A DNA stretch of 9,555 nt from Planctomycetota bacterium (GTDB lineage: Bacteria > Planctomycetota > MHYJ01 > JACPRB01), in NCBI GenBank assembly GCA_016200125.1, contig JACQFK010000506.1, positions 1-9,555 of the forward strand. Reading direction: 5' to 3'. Below the pieces are notes generated by a model. That model saw only the letters and a program-made list of their open reading frames with translations, did not search any database and was not told the DNA's origin. Numbering within the stretch: position 1 is the first letter of the stretch; each line of letters begins with the position of its first letter. Position numbers and translations under genes: made by a program. Below, in pieces: positions 1-6,138 of this stretch.

Positions 1-71
1 CCGGCGGCATAGGGGGCCACGCCCCGGATGAAGCGGTATCCCCCCTCGTCGAACCCAAGGACCTCGCTCAT
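1..71 (-). CDS. N-terminal fragment of an unidentified protein (runs off the left edge)
   Basis: An ATG at 71-69 lies one base after the TAG stop (75-73) of the upstream hydrolase gene on the same strand and opens a frame that stays open to the window edge. The visible residues begin MSEVLGFDEGGYRFIRG and continue through VAPYAA. There is no obvious signal peptide in these 23 residues and no strong Shine-Dalgarno sequence. The one-base spacing suggests translational coupling to the hydrolase and membership of the same transcript. The conserved-looking GGYRF stretch suggests a real family start, but I cannot name the family. Function is unknown from what is visible. Confidence 0.6.
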   Translation of the reverse strand, partial: MSEVLGFDEGGYRFIRGVAPYAA

Positions 72-72
72 C

Positions 73-1932
73 CTAGTTGAGCACGTGGACCTGCACCGAG
101 GAGGGCGCGTCCGACGAGCGGTAGACGCGCTGGGTCGCCTTCTGGAAGTCCGCGGTCGTCGCCGTGTAGATGTCCACGAACTTCTGGGGATTTCGGTCCA
201 CCAGCGGGAACCACGAACTCTGGACCTGCACCATGATCCGGTGGCCTTTCTTGAAGGTGTGCAGCGCGTCCGGCATGACGTACTCGACCTTCTCGACCTT
301 CGACGGCTCGAAGGGCTCGGGCTTCTCGAAGCTGTTCCGGAACCTTCCCCGGAAGCATTCCCCGCGCAGCAGCTGCTGGTAGCCGCCCATCTTCACCCCG
401 GGGATCGGCGGCGTCGGATCGGGGAAATCGTCGGGGTAGACGTCGATCAGCTTCACGACCCAGTCCGAATCGGTCCCCGACGTCGACACGCGCAGGCTCG
501 GCACGATCGGCCCCGCGATCGTGAGATCCTCGGCGAGCGGCTCGGTCCGGTAGGTGAGCACGTCCGGCCGCGTCGAGGTAAAGCGCTGGTCGTCCACCAT
601 GTGCTCGCGGGTCATCCACGTCGCCTGGCCGTTGATGTAAGGCACGGGCTTCGCAGGATCGCTCTCGTACTCGTCGTAGACGGGCTTCCCCGCCGCGGGC
701 GGCGGATCGAAGGAGAGCCTCCCCCCGCCCTGGAAGAAGAGGGACTTCTTCGCGACGTTCTTCGGCGGCCAGGCGTCGAACTTCTTCCACTCGTTCGAGC
801 CGGTCTCGAACATGTAGGCCTCCGGCAGCTTCGGATCCTCGCGGTCCTTGAGGTAGCGGCAGAAGAAGGGGAACTCGATCTGCTCCCGGTAGAAGACCGA
901 GGTCTTCCCGCCGAAGCGGACGCTGCCGAGCGAATCGCCGTCGCCCCCCGCCCACTGGCCGTGGTACCAGGGGCCCATGACGATGATGTTCGTGGCGCCC
1001 GGGCTTCCCTCTTCCACCGCCTCGTAGACCTTGAGCGCGCCGAAGAGGTCCTCGGCGTCGAACCAGCCGCCGACCGTCATCACCGCCGGCCGGATCTTCT
1101 TCAGGTGGGGCCGGATGTTGCGCGCCTTCCAGTAGTCGTCGTAGTTGGGATGGCGCATCATCTCGCTCCAGAAGGCGACGTCGCCCTTGAAGTGCTTCGT
1201 CTCCATGTCGGCCAGCGACCCGAGCTCGAGGAAGTAATTGTAGGCCTCCGTCAGGGTCTGCTTCGGCGCGGGCCCGGGAACCGCCGGGACGGGCCGCGGG
1301 TGGCCGAAGCGGTCGAGGAAACGGAACGCGTGGGCCAGGTAGAACGCGCCGTTGTGGTGGAAGTCGTCGCCGACGAACCAGTCCGAGACGGGCGCCTGGG
1401 GCGACGCGGCCTTGAGCGCGGGATGGGCGTCGATCATCCCGGCGGCGGTGTAGAAGCCGGGATACGAGATGCCCCACATCCCGACGCGCCCGTTGTTGTT
1501 CGGCACGTTCTTCACGATCCAGTCGATGGTGTCGTAGGTGTCGCTGCTCTCGTCGATCTCCTCCGGCTTCGTCTTGGCGGCCCGGTGCGGCGTGACGTTG
1601 ACGAACTCGCCCTCGGACATGTTCCGACCGCGCACGTCCTGGTAGACGAAGATGAAGCCCTCCTTCGAGAAGAGCGGCGAGGGGCCGAGGGCGGTCTTGT
1701 ACTTGTCCGCGCCGTAGGGGCTCACGCTGTAGGGCGTCCGGGTCAGCATGATCGGCCACGGCTTCGACGCGTCCTTCGGCACGTAGATCGACGTGAAGAG
1801 CTTCTTCCCGTCGCGCATCGGGATCGACACTTCCTGCTTCGCATAGGCCGCCTGGAGGGGATTGGGGTCCTGTGCGAGGAGCCGGGAGGACGCGAGCAGC
1901 AGGACGAGAAGCGACGGTGCGGTTTTTCTCAT
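73..1932 (-). CDS. Secreted CocE/NonD-family serine hydrolase, alpha-amino-acid-ester-hydrolase-like
   Basis: This 619-residue protein belongs to the CocE/NonD (X-Pro dipeptidyl-peptidase, S15-like) alpha/beta hydrolases. I place the start at ATG 1932-1930, because it begins a Sec signal peptide (MRKTAPSLLVLLLASSRLLA, cleavage near residue 20) and has AGGA five bases upstream; the frame could extend 12 codons further but would bury the signal. The nucleophile is Ser156 in GISYPG, Asp292 lies in GGWFDAED, His324 in GPWYH, and Tyr68 in RTPY is the likely oxyanion residue. Asp190 (GDDFHHNGAF), Glu294 and Asp295 match the carboxylate cluster that binds the alpha-ammonium group in alpha-amino acid ester hydrolases; from memory of the Acetobacter enzyme, the Ser-Asp (34) and Asp-His (32) spacings also agree. 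The C-terminal 240 or so residues fit the PepX_C jelly-roll domain. It likely hydrolyses or transfers amino-acyl esters or amides in the periplasm. The natural substrate is unknown. Confidence 0.92.
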   Translation of the reverse strand: MRKTAPSLLVLLLASSRLLAQDPNPLQAAYAKQEVSIPMRDGKKLFTSIYVPKDASKPWPIMLTRTPYSVSPYGADKYKTALGPSPLFSKEGFIFVYQDVRGRNMSEGEFVNVTPHRAAKTKPEEIDESSDTYDTIDWIVKNVPNNNGRVGMWGISYPGFYTAAGMIDAHPALKAASPQAPVSDWFVGDDFHHNGAFYLAHAFRFLDRFGHPRPVPAVPGPAPKQTLTEAYNYFLELGSLADMETKHFKGDVAFWSEMMRHPNYDDYWKARNIRPHLKKIRPAVMTVGGWFDAEDLFGALKVYEAVEEGSPGATNIIVMGPWYHGQWAGGDGDSLGSVRFGGKTSVFYREQIEFPFFCRYLKDREDPKLPEAYMFETGSNEWKKFDAWPPKNVAKKSLFFQGGGRLSFDPPPAAGKPVYDEYESDPAKPVPYINGQATWMTREHMVDDQRFTSTRPDVLTYRTEPLAEDLTIAGPIVPSLRVSTSGTDSDWVVKLIDVYPDDFPDPTPPIPGVKMGGYQQLLRGECFRGRFRNSFEKPEPFEPSKVEKVEYVMPDALHTFKKGHRIMVQVQSSWFPLVDRNPQKFVDIYTATTADFQKATQRVYRSSDAPSSVQVHVLN

Positions 1933-1954
1933 GTCTATCCTACGGTGACCGCCC

Positions 1955-2512
1955 TCAGAGCTTTCCACGAACCACGGAGATGGCGTGGCCCAGCTCGCGC
2001 CCCAGGTCCTCGAGGAAGTCCCCGCGCAGGGGCGGCCAGTTCCAGAAGCGGAATGCGAGGTTGCCGAAGCCGCAGGCGGGCTCGCAGCGCCAGGTGGTCA
2101 CCGGCGTGGCGGCGCCGCAGGCGGCGCAGAGAAGGGTCGAGTCGCGGTCGTCCGCCAGCCAGGCCTGGACGGCGGCGCTCCACTCCTCGTCGGGATCGTC
2201 CAGCGCCGCCCGGCAGCGGGGGCAGGAGGCCTTCGGCGGGCCGGGATCGCTCATGTCGCCGGAATGGGTGGCCCGGCCGATGATCACCTGGAGATGGGAG
2301 TAGACCGGCGGCAGCGCCTCGTGGCCGGCGCGCGAAGGGCCGCCCTCCGAGATGTCCATCGCGTTGGGCCCGCGCGGGTATCCGCCCTCCTCGCTCGGAT
2401 TGGAGGCGATGACGCCCTTCGCCGCGAGGTACGACACGACGTGGCGGGCGAGGTGGTCGGCCTCCGCGGTCCCGGCCTGAGTGTCGATAACGGTCTGGTA
2501 GAAATCGGCCAC
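1955..2512 (-). CDS. Unrecognised 185-residue protein with C-terminal zinc-ribbon-like cysteine pairs
   Basis: The frame starts with GTG (2512-2510) and ends at TGA 1957-1955, 22 bases before the hydrolase start, so the two are probably cotranscribed with this gene first. Residues 1-85 (beginning with V/MADFYQTVIDT) form an apparently soluble alpha/beta region without a signal peptide. Residues 97-147 contain six cysteines: CPRC (97, 100), CAAC (129, 132) and CEPAC (143, 147). The two CxxC pairs 29 residues apart suggest a zinc ribbon; the last pair may add to it or be structural. The C-terminus is rich in aromatic residues (FRFWNWPPLRGDF). I do not recognise the family and assign no function. 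No good Shine-Dalgarno sequence precedes the GTG; a TATTCT hexamer lies six bases upstream instead. A cytosolic metal-binding or nucleic-acid-binding role is possible but is inference only. Confidence 0.8.
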   Translation of the reverse strand: MADFYQTVIDTQAGTAEADHLARHVVSYLAAKGVIASNPSEEGGYPRGPNAMDISEGGPSRAGHEALPPVYSHLQVIIGRATHSGDMSDPGPPKASCPRCRAALDDPDEEWSAAVQAWLADDRDSTLLCAACGAATPVTTWRCEPACGFGNLAFRFWNWPPLRGDFLEDLGRELGHAISVVRGKL

Positions 2513-2518
2513 GGGTCC

Positions 2519-2524
2519 AGAATA
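2519..2524 (-). promoter_or_regulatory. Candidate -10 element (TATTCT) for the 2512 gene, near-leaderless
   Basis: The minus strand reads TATTCT, six bases before the GTG start at 2512. It matches the TANNNT pattern seen at leaderless genes in several bacterial phyla. The region 17 bases further upstream (TTCCCC) is a poor -35 and falls in the T-tract of the preceding terminator. Position and the lack of a Shine-Dalgarno sequence are the only support. Confidence 0.35.
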
Positions 2525-2545
2525 GCCGCGCGGAAGTCCGGGGGG

Positions 2546-2585
2546 AAAAGAAAACCGGGCGTGCGGATCTCTCCGCGCGCCCGGT
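2546..2585 (-). terminator. Strong intrinsic terminator of the 2610-2957 gene
   Basis: On the minus strand a 14-bp stem (2585-2572 pairing with 2567-2554, a single G-T wobble opposite position 2562) closes a four-base loop and is followed by TTTTCTTTT (2554-2546). It starts 24 bases after the stop of the small exported protein gene, so it ends that transcript. It also insulates the downstream minus-strand unit that begins at 2512. There is no matching T-tract on the plus strand, so it is directional. Confidence 0.9.
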
Positions 2586-2609
2586 CTCTAACCCGTCTGG
2601 GAGTGAATG

Positions 2610-2957
2610 CTAGTTGTTGTTCTTCTTCTTGCCGGCGGGGAAGGCCTCGTCGAGCTTCTTCTTCTGCTCGTCGTCCTTGCAGATTTCCTTCAGCTTGTTC
2701 ATGCCCTCGGTCTTGACGGTGCGGATCTCGGTGAAGGCCGCCTTCTTGTCCGCCGCGTCCTTGGCCTTGTCGGAAAGGTCCTTCAGCTTGTCCGTGTACT
2801 CTTTGACGATGGGCTCGGACTTCTTGAGCTGCTCCTCGTCAAACCCGACCTTGTCCTTCAGCTCTTCCTGCTTGGGGAAGGTCGCTCCGCGGCCCTGAGC
2901 CTGAGCCAAACCCGCCGCCAGGAACACCATCGCCAGCGTCGCCAGAATTTTCCGCAT
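2610..2957 (-). CDS. Small exported, lysine-rich helical protein, Spy-like in style
   Basis: The 115-residue product starts at ATG 2957-2955, preceded by GAGGGAG (2970-2964) six bases upstream; the frame extends only to a TTG lying inside that ribosome site. Residues 1-20 (MRKILATLAMVFLAAGLAQA) are a Sec signal peptide with an AQA cleavage site. The mature part is highly charged and predicted all-helical: Lys/Asp/Glu-rich helices around residues 28-68 and 70-107, one cysteine (Cys93) and a polar KKKNNN tail. Size, export and helical pattern resemble periplasmic Spy/CpxP-type chaperone-like proteins, but no LTxxQ motif is visible, so this is an analogy rather than a family assignment. It is a single-gene transcript ending at the strong terminator just downstream. 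Its leader carries a small hairpin (2987-3003). Confidence 0.85.
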   Translation of the reverse strand: MRKILATLAMVFLAAGLAQAQGRGATFPKQEELKDKVGFDEEQLKKSEPIVKEYTDKLKDLSDKAKDAADKKAAFTEIRTVKTEGMNKLKEICKDDEQKKKLDEAFPAGKKKNNN

Positions 2958-3123
2958 GGTCGTCTCCCTCAAAAAATCAATATCCCCTGGGACTTACCCC
3001 CAGACTGGAAGTGTGATACGACGCCGGAGCCGATATTCCGAAAAATCCGATCGAATTCGCGGAGATCGATTCCGGGCCCACATTCTTGATGCATTCCCCC
3101 CGGGCTTGAGGCTAAATGCTCCC
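2958..3123. promoter_or_regulatory. Divergent intergenic region between the 2957 (-) and 3124 (+) genes
   Basis: This 166-base spacer separates two divergently transcribed genes and must hold both promoters. It is more A+T-rich than its surroundings, including AAAAAATCAATAT at 2973-2985 and an AATTC-containing stretch near 3050. On the minus strand TTCGGA, 17 bases, then GTATCA (around 3016-3044) is a weak sigma70-like candidate. A five-bp stem CTGGG/CCCAG with a seven-base loop (2987-3003) would lie in the leader of the minus-strand gene. The region also holds the palindrome CGAATTCG (3052-3059). None of these is strong enough to call a defined operator or riboswitch. Confidence 0.4.
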
Positions 3124-4044
3124 GTGGACAACCTCGCCCACACGCTCATCGGCATCGGCGTCGCCCGCTGCGGCCTCTCCCGCCGCTTCGGTGAAGGGAC
3201 CACCGTGACCCTGGCCCTCGCCTCCAACCTCCCCGACCTCGACATCGTGTGGACGATCTTCGATCCCTGGGACCGCTTCATGCTGCGGCGCACCCACACC
3301 CACGCGATCGTCGCGCTGCCGCTGCTCGCCGCGCTGCTGGCCTTCGCCCTCCGCCGGCGCTACCGGGAACAGCCCTGGAGCGTCCTGTTCGGCCTCTCCG
3401 CGCTGGGCATCGCGCTCCATCTCCTCTTCGACCTCGTCAATTCCTTCGGCGTGGTCCTCCTCTGGCCCTTCACGCTCCGCCGCTTCGAGCTGGCCTCGGT
3501 GTTCATCATCGACCTCTGCATCTGGGGCCTGATGCTCGCGCCGATCGCGGCGGGACGCTGGCTGAAAACGGAGGCGGCGAGCCTGAAGGCCTATCGCGGG
3601 GCCGTCGCCGCGCTCGGCCTCTACGTGATCCTCTGCCTCGCCGCCCATGCGCGGGCCGAATCGGCCATCCGGGGCGAGCTCGCGGCCCGGAACCTCCGCG
3701 CCGACGCGATCCGCGTGTTCCCCGAGCCGCTCGGGCCCGGACGCTTCCGGGCGGCCGTCCTCACGGGAGAGTCCTGGGAGGTGTATCTCTGCTCCGTCCC
3801 GGGAGGTTCCTGCGAACGGCGCGCGGGGGTCCCCACGACCCCCTCCGCGCCCCGCGTGGCCGAGGTCCGCGCCTCGCCGCGCGGACGGGCGCTCGAACGG
3901 TTCATGGCCGCCCCGGTCTGGACCCTCCGCCCGGACGGGGGCGTCGAGGTCTACGACCTCCGCTTCGTCAGCCTGATCGTCCCCCGCGGAAAGACATTCC
4001 GGGTTGAATTCCCTCCCGGGCGGCTTGAGCCGGTCGTCCGCTGA
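3124..4044 (+). CDS. YdjM/DUF457-family membrane-bound metal-dependent hydrolase-like protein
   Basis: This 306-residue integral membrane protein belongs to the YdjM (DUF457) family. I choose GTG 3124 as the start because the family N-terminus (M/V)DNLAHTLIG begins there; upstream codons in the frame look noncoding and the nearby ATG 3116 is out of frame. A weak GAGG lies 12 bases upstream. Conserved putative metal ligands are visible: His6, NLPDLD (Asp38, Asp40), RTHTH (His58, His60), HLLFDL (His99, Asp103) and WPF (114-116). Hydrophobic segments lie at about 62-76, 85-105, 123-143 and 158-175. The remaining 130 residues form a soluble, beta-rich domain that probably faces the periplasm. The family is often annotated as an inner-membrane hydrolase, but substrates are mostly undefined. 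It ends 53 bases before the actin-like gene, which may have its own promoter. Confidence 0.88.
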   Translation: MDNLAHTLIGIGVARCGLSRRFGEGTTVTLALASNLPDLDIVWTIFDPWDRFMLRRTHTHAIVALPLLAALLAFALRRRYREQPWSVLFGLSALGIALHLLFDLVNSFGVVLLWPFTLRRFELASVFIIDLCIWGLMLAPIAAGRWLKTEAASLKAYRGAVAALGLYVILCLAAHARAESAIRGELAARNLRADAIRVFPEPLGPGRFRAAVLTGESWEVYLCSVPGGSCERRAGVPTTPSAPRVAEVRASPRGRALERFMAAPVWTLRPDGGVEVYDLRFVSLIVPRGKTFRVEFPPGRLEPVVR

Positions 4045-4059
4045 TCTTGCCCAAGGTCA

Positions 4060-4088
4060 TTGCACATCCCGCGTTCAGGGCGTAAGAT
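4060..4088 (+). promoter_or_regulatory. Candidate promoter for the coiled-coil actin-like gene
   Basis: TTGCAC (4060-4065) and TAAGAT (4083-4088) are separated by exactly 17 bases. The -10 hexamer matches the consensus at four of six positions and ends nine bases before the ATG at 4098, so the transcript leader would be only a few bases. The AAGG at 4091-4094 is too close to the ATG for an efficient ribosome site, consistent with near-leaderless initiation. This is pattern matching only. Confidence 0.35.
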
Positions 4089-4097
4089 GAAAGGTCC

Positions 4098-6062
4098 ATG
4101 GCGGACGCAGGGAAGTTCAATCTCAAGAAGGTCATCGACGAGAACGCCCACGTCAGCGACCTGGCGAGCCTCGCCGGGAGCGGCGTCAAGAGGGTCAAGG
4201 TCCTCGACGAGAACACACTCCAGGAGATGATCGAGCGGGCGGTCGACGCCGCCATCTCCAGCTCGACCCAGGAGGAGCGTTCCCGCATCCTCGCCGACTC
4301 CCGCAAGCAGCTCACCAAGCTGATGAACGAGCGGGACCAGTTCACCTCGCGCGCCGAGATGGCCGAGGCGAGCAAGAACGACCTGATGGCGCAGATCGAG
4401 AAGCTGCAGACCGAGCTGAAGCTGCTGCGGAACGTGCAGGAGCAGGATTCCTCGCTCCAGGGCCAGCTCCAGGTGCTGGAGGAGCGGGAGAAGGACCTGC
4501 AGAAGAAGGCCCAGGAGCTCCTCGGCGAGAACGCCTGGCTCCGCGAGGGCAACGACAAGACGGTCGAGGAGCTCGACAAGGCCCAGCAGGAGATCGCGCG
4601 CCTCAAGGAGGAGATCGAGCGCCTCAACGCCGAGATCGCGAAGCTGATGGCGGAGCTCGACAGCCTCCGCAACCGCCTTACCGGGGACGAGGGGCTCGCC
4701 CAGGAGCTCACCCAGGCCTGCGAGGAGAACGACTCGCTCCGCCTGAAGATCGCCGAAGGCGAGGGCTGGTATCAGGAGCTCGCGGACGCCAAGAAGGAAA
4801 ACGCGCGGCTCCAGGAGGAGCTCGACGAGCACCGGCGCTCGCGCGTGTCCGCGGTGTCGGCTAACCGGCAGGAGCTCGACCAGCTGAGGGAGGACTCCGC
4901 GAAGCGCGAGGCCGAGCTCGAGGAGGCCCGCCAGCGGATCCAGAGGCTGGAGGAGGAGAAGGCGGCCGCGGCCGCCGCCGTCCTGGAGGAAGTCCCCATG
5001 CCGATGGTCGTTCCGGTGGCCGAGGAGCCCCCCGCGCCCCCGCCGGCGCCGGCCTTCACCGGCAAGGCGGGCAAGGGCCTCGACATCGGCACCGTCAACC
5101 TCGTCGCCGCCGAGCAGAACAACGAGGGCGAGACCGAACTCCGCCTCCAGCGCAACGTCTTCATCGACGTCGAGATCACCCCCTACACGAAGGCGATGCT
5201 CACGAAGCTCGAGGTGGGCTACGTCATCCAGAACAAGCGGATGTACATCCTGGGCGAGCCCGCCTTCAAGCTGGCGAACGTCCTCAACCGGCGCACGCGC
5301 CGGCCGATGGCCGACGGCCTGATCTCCCCCAAGGAGCAGGACGCGCTGCCCATCATGAAGCTGCTGATCGGGTCGATTCTCGGCGAGCCCCGCATCACCC
5401 CGGAGGTCTGCTTCTATTCCGTCCCGGGCGAGCCGGTCGACAGCGACCTCTCGGTGGCCTACCACCGCGACCTCTTCGACGCCGTGCTGAAGTCGCTCGG
5501 CTACAAGCCCTCGCACATCCTCGAGGGCCACGCGGTGACCTTCGCCGAGCTCGCGGAGGAGGACTTCACGGGCATCGGCGTCTCCTGCGGCGGCGGCATG
5601 TTCAACGTCTGCGTCGCCTACAAGTCCATGCCGGCCCTCTCGTTCTCCACGGCGCGCAGCGGCGACTGGGTGGACCGGAACGTCGCGCAGGCGCTCGGCA
5701 TCAAGCCCGAGAAGGCCGCGATGTTGAAGGAGCAGGGCGTCGACCTCATGGCGCCGAAGAACCGCGAGGAGGACGCGATCTCGATCTACTACCGCAACCT
5801 GATCCAGTACAACGTCACCAACATCGCCGAGCGCTTCCTCTCGGCCGAGAACATGCCGAGCTTCAAGGATCCGATCTCGGTGGTCTTCTCCGGCGGCACC
5901 GCGATGGCCGGCAACTTCATCGAGCTGGTGAAGGACGTCTTCAAGAAGATCGACTTCCCGATCCCGGTGAAGGAAGTGCGCCTCGCGAAGGATCCCCTCA
6001 ACGCGACGGCGAAGGGCGCGCTCGTGGCCGCGCAGCTCGAGATGGCGAACCAACCGCAGTAG
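4098..6062 (+). CDS. Coiled-coil protein fused to a C-terminal actin/MreB-like ATPase domain
   Basis: The 654-residue protein has three parts. Residues 1-65 are a conserved-looking head (KFNLKKVIDENAHVSDLASL). Residues 66-295 are an almost unbroken coiled coil rich in Glu, Lys, Gln and Leu. Residues 299-319 are a Pro/Ala/Val linker. Residues 325-650 form an actin-fold ATPase: phosphate-1 GLDIGTVNLV (327-336), a catalytic-Glu-like ILEGHAVTFAEL (Glu476), phosphate-2 GVSCGGGMFNV (494-504), SGDWVDRNVAQALG (521-534) resembling the MreB/FtsA GGDxLD helix, and an adenosine motif VVFSGGTAMAGNFI (595-608). It has no signal peptide or membrane segment, so it should be cytosolic. Phosphate-2 lacks its usual leading Asp and Thr pair. 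The domain is near the minimal actin size and is not a canonical MreB, FtsA, PilM, ParM or DnaK. A filament-forming scaffold or cytoskeletal ATPase is the likeliest role, by inference. No terminator is seen before the convergent neighbour other than the spacer hairpins. Confidence 0.85.
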   Translation: MADAGKFNLKKVIDENAHVSDLASLAGSGVKRVKVLDENTLQEMIERAVDAAISSSTQEERSRILADSRKQLTKLMNERDQFTSRAEMAEASKNDLMAQIEKLQTELKLLRNVQEQDSSLQGQLQVLEEREKDLQKKAQELLGENAWLREGNDKTVEELDKAQQEIARLKEEIERLNAEIAKLMAELDSLRNRLTGDEGLAQELTQACEENDSLRLKIAEGEGWYQELADAKKENARLQEELDEHRRSRVSAVSANRQELDQLREDSAKREAELEEARQRIQRLEEEKAAAAAAVLEEVPMPMVVPVAEEPPAPPPAPAFTGKAGKGLDIGTVNLVAAEQNNEGETELRLQRNVFIDVEITPYTKAMLTKLEVGYVIQNKRMYILGEPAFKLANVLNRRTRRPMADGLISPKEQDALPIMKLLIGSILGEPRITPEVCFYSVPGEPVDSDLSVAYHRDLFDAVLKSLGYKPSHILEGHAVTFAELAEEDFTGIGVSCGGGMFNVCVAYKSMPALSFSTARSGDWVDRNVAQALGIKPEKAAMLKEQGVDLMAPKNREEDAISIYYRNLIQYNVTNIAERFLSAENMPSFKDPISVVFSGGTAMAGNFIELVKDVFKKIDFPIPVKEVRLAKDPLNATAKGALVAAQLEMANQPQ

Positions 6063-6138
6063 GTACCAGGGGACCCTCCAAGGTTGGAAGATCCAAGGAA
6101 GAACCGCTGTTCTCTTGGTACTTGGTACCTCGTACCTA
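6061..6138. repeat. Convergent intergenic spacer with GGTACC-type short repeats and hairpins
   Basis: The spacer between two convergent genes is unusually structured. AGGTACCA (6061-6068) overlaps the actin-like gene's stop and is perfectly inverted as TGGTACCT (6123-6130). Near the other end are three tandem heptamers, TGGTACT / TGGTACC / TCGTACC (6116-6136), reaching into the stop codon of the minus-strand gene. Inside lie a hairpin CCAAG-AGAAC / GTTCT-CTTGG (6093-6118, four-base loop, two-base bulge) and the palindrome TCCAA-GG-TTGGA (6077-6088). The strand-symmetric stems could act as a bidirectional terminator or RNA end, though no U-tract follows on either strand. A dispersed short-repeat copy is the alternative. 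Confidence 0.7.

Noticed and set aside
1933..1968. Twelve-codon upstream extension of the hydrolase
   Set aside because: It would precede a textbook signal peptide with a charged stretch, overlap the stop of the upstream gene, and ignore the AGGA site before ATG 1932.
28..2283. Long plus-strand ORF of 751 codons
   Set aside because: It is antisense to the hydrolase and the 1955-2512 gene, is made of Arg/Leu/Val/His-rich repeats typical of high-GC shadow frames, and shows no domain.
2956..3123. N-terminal extension of the YdjM-like frame by 56 codons
   Set aside because: The extension overlaps the minus-strand start region, has no family similarity, and the YdjM N-terminus begins precisely at GTG 3124.
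4021..4032. CGGCT-TG-AGCCG palindrome as a terminator for the YdjM-like gene
   Set aside because: It lies inside the coding sequence, has only five base pairs, a two-base loop and no T-tract.
3951..6053. Long minus-strand ORF of 700 codons
   Set aside because: It mirrors the coiled-coil actin-like gene; its Leu/Leu-Arg-rich composition comes from reading the coiled-coil codons backwards. The plus strand has clear ATPase motifs.
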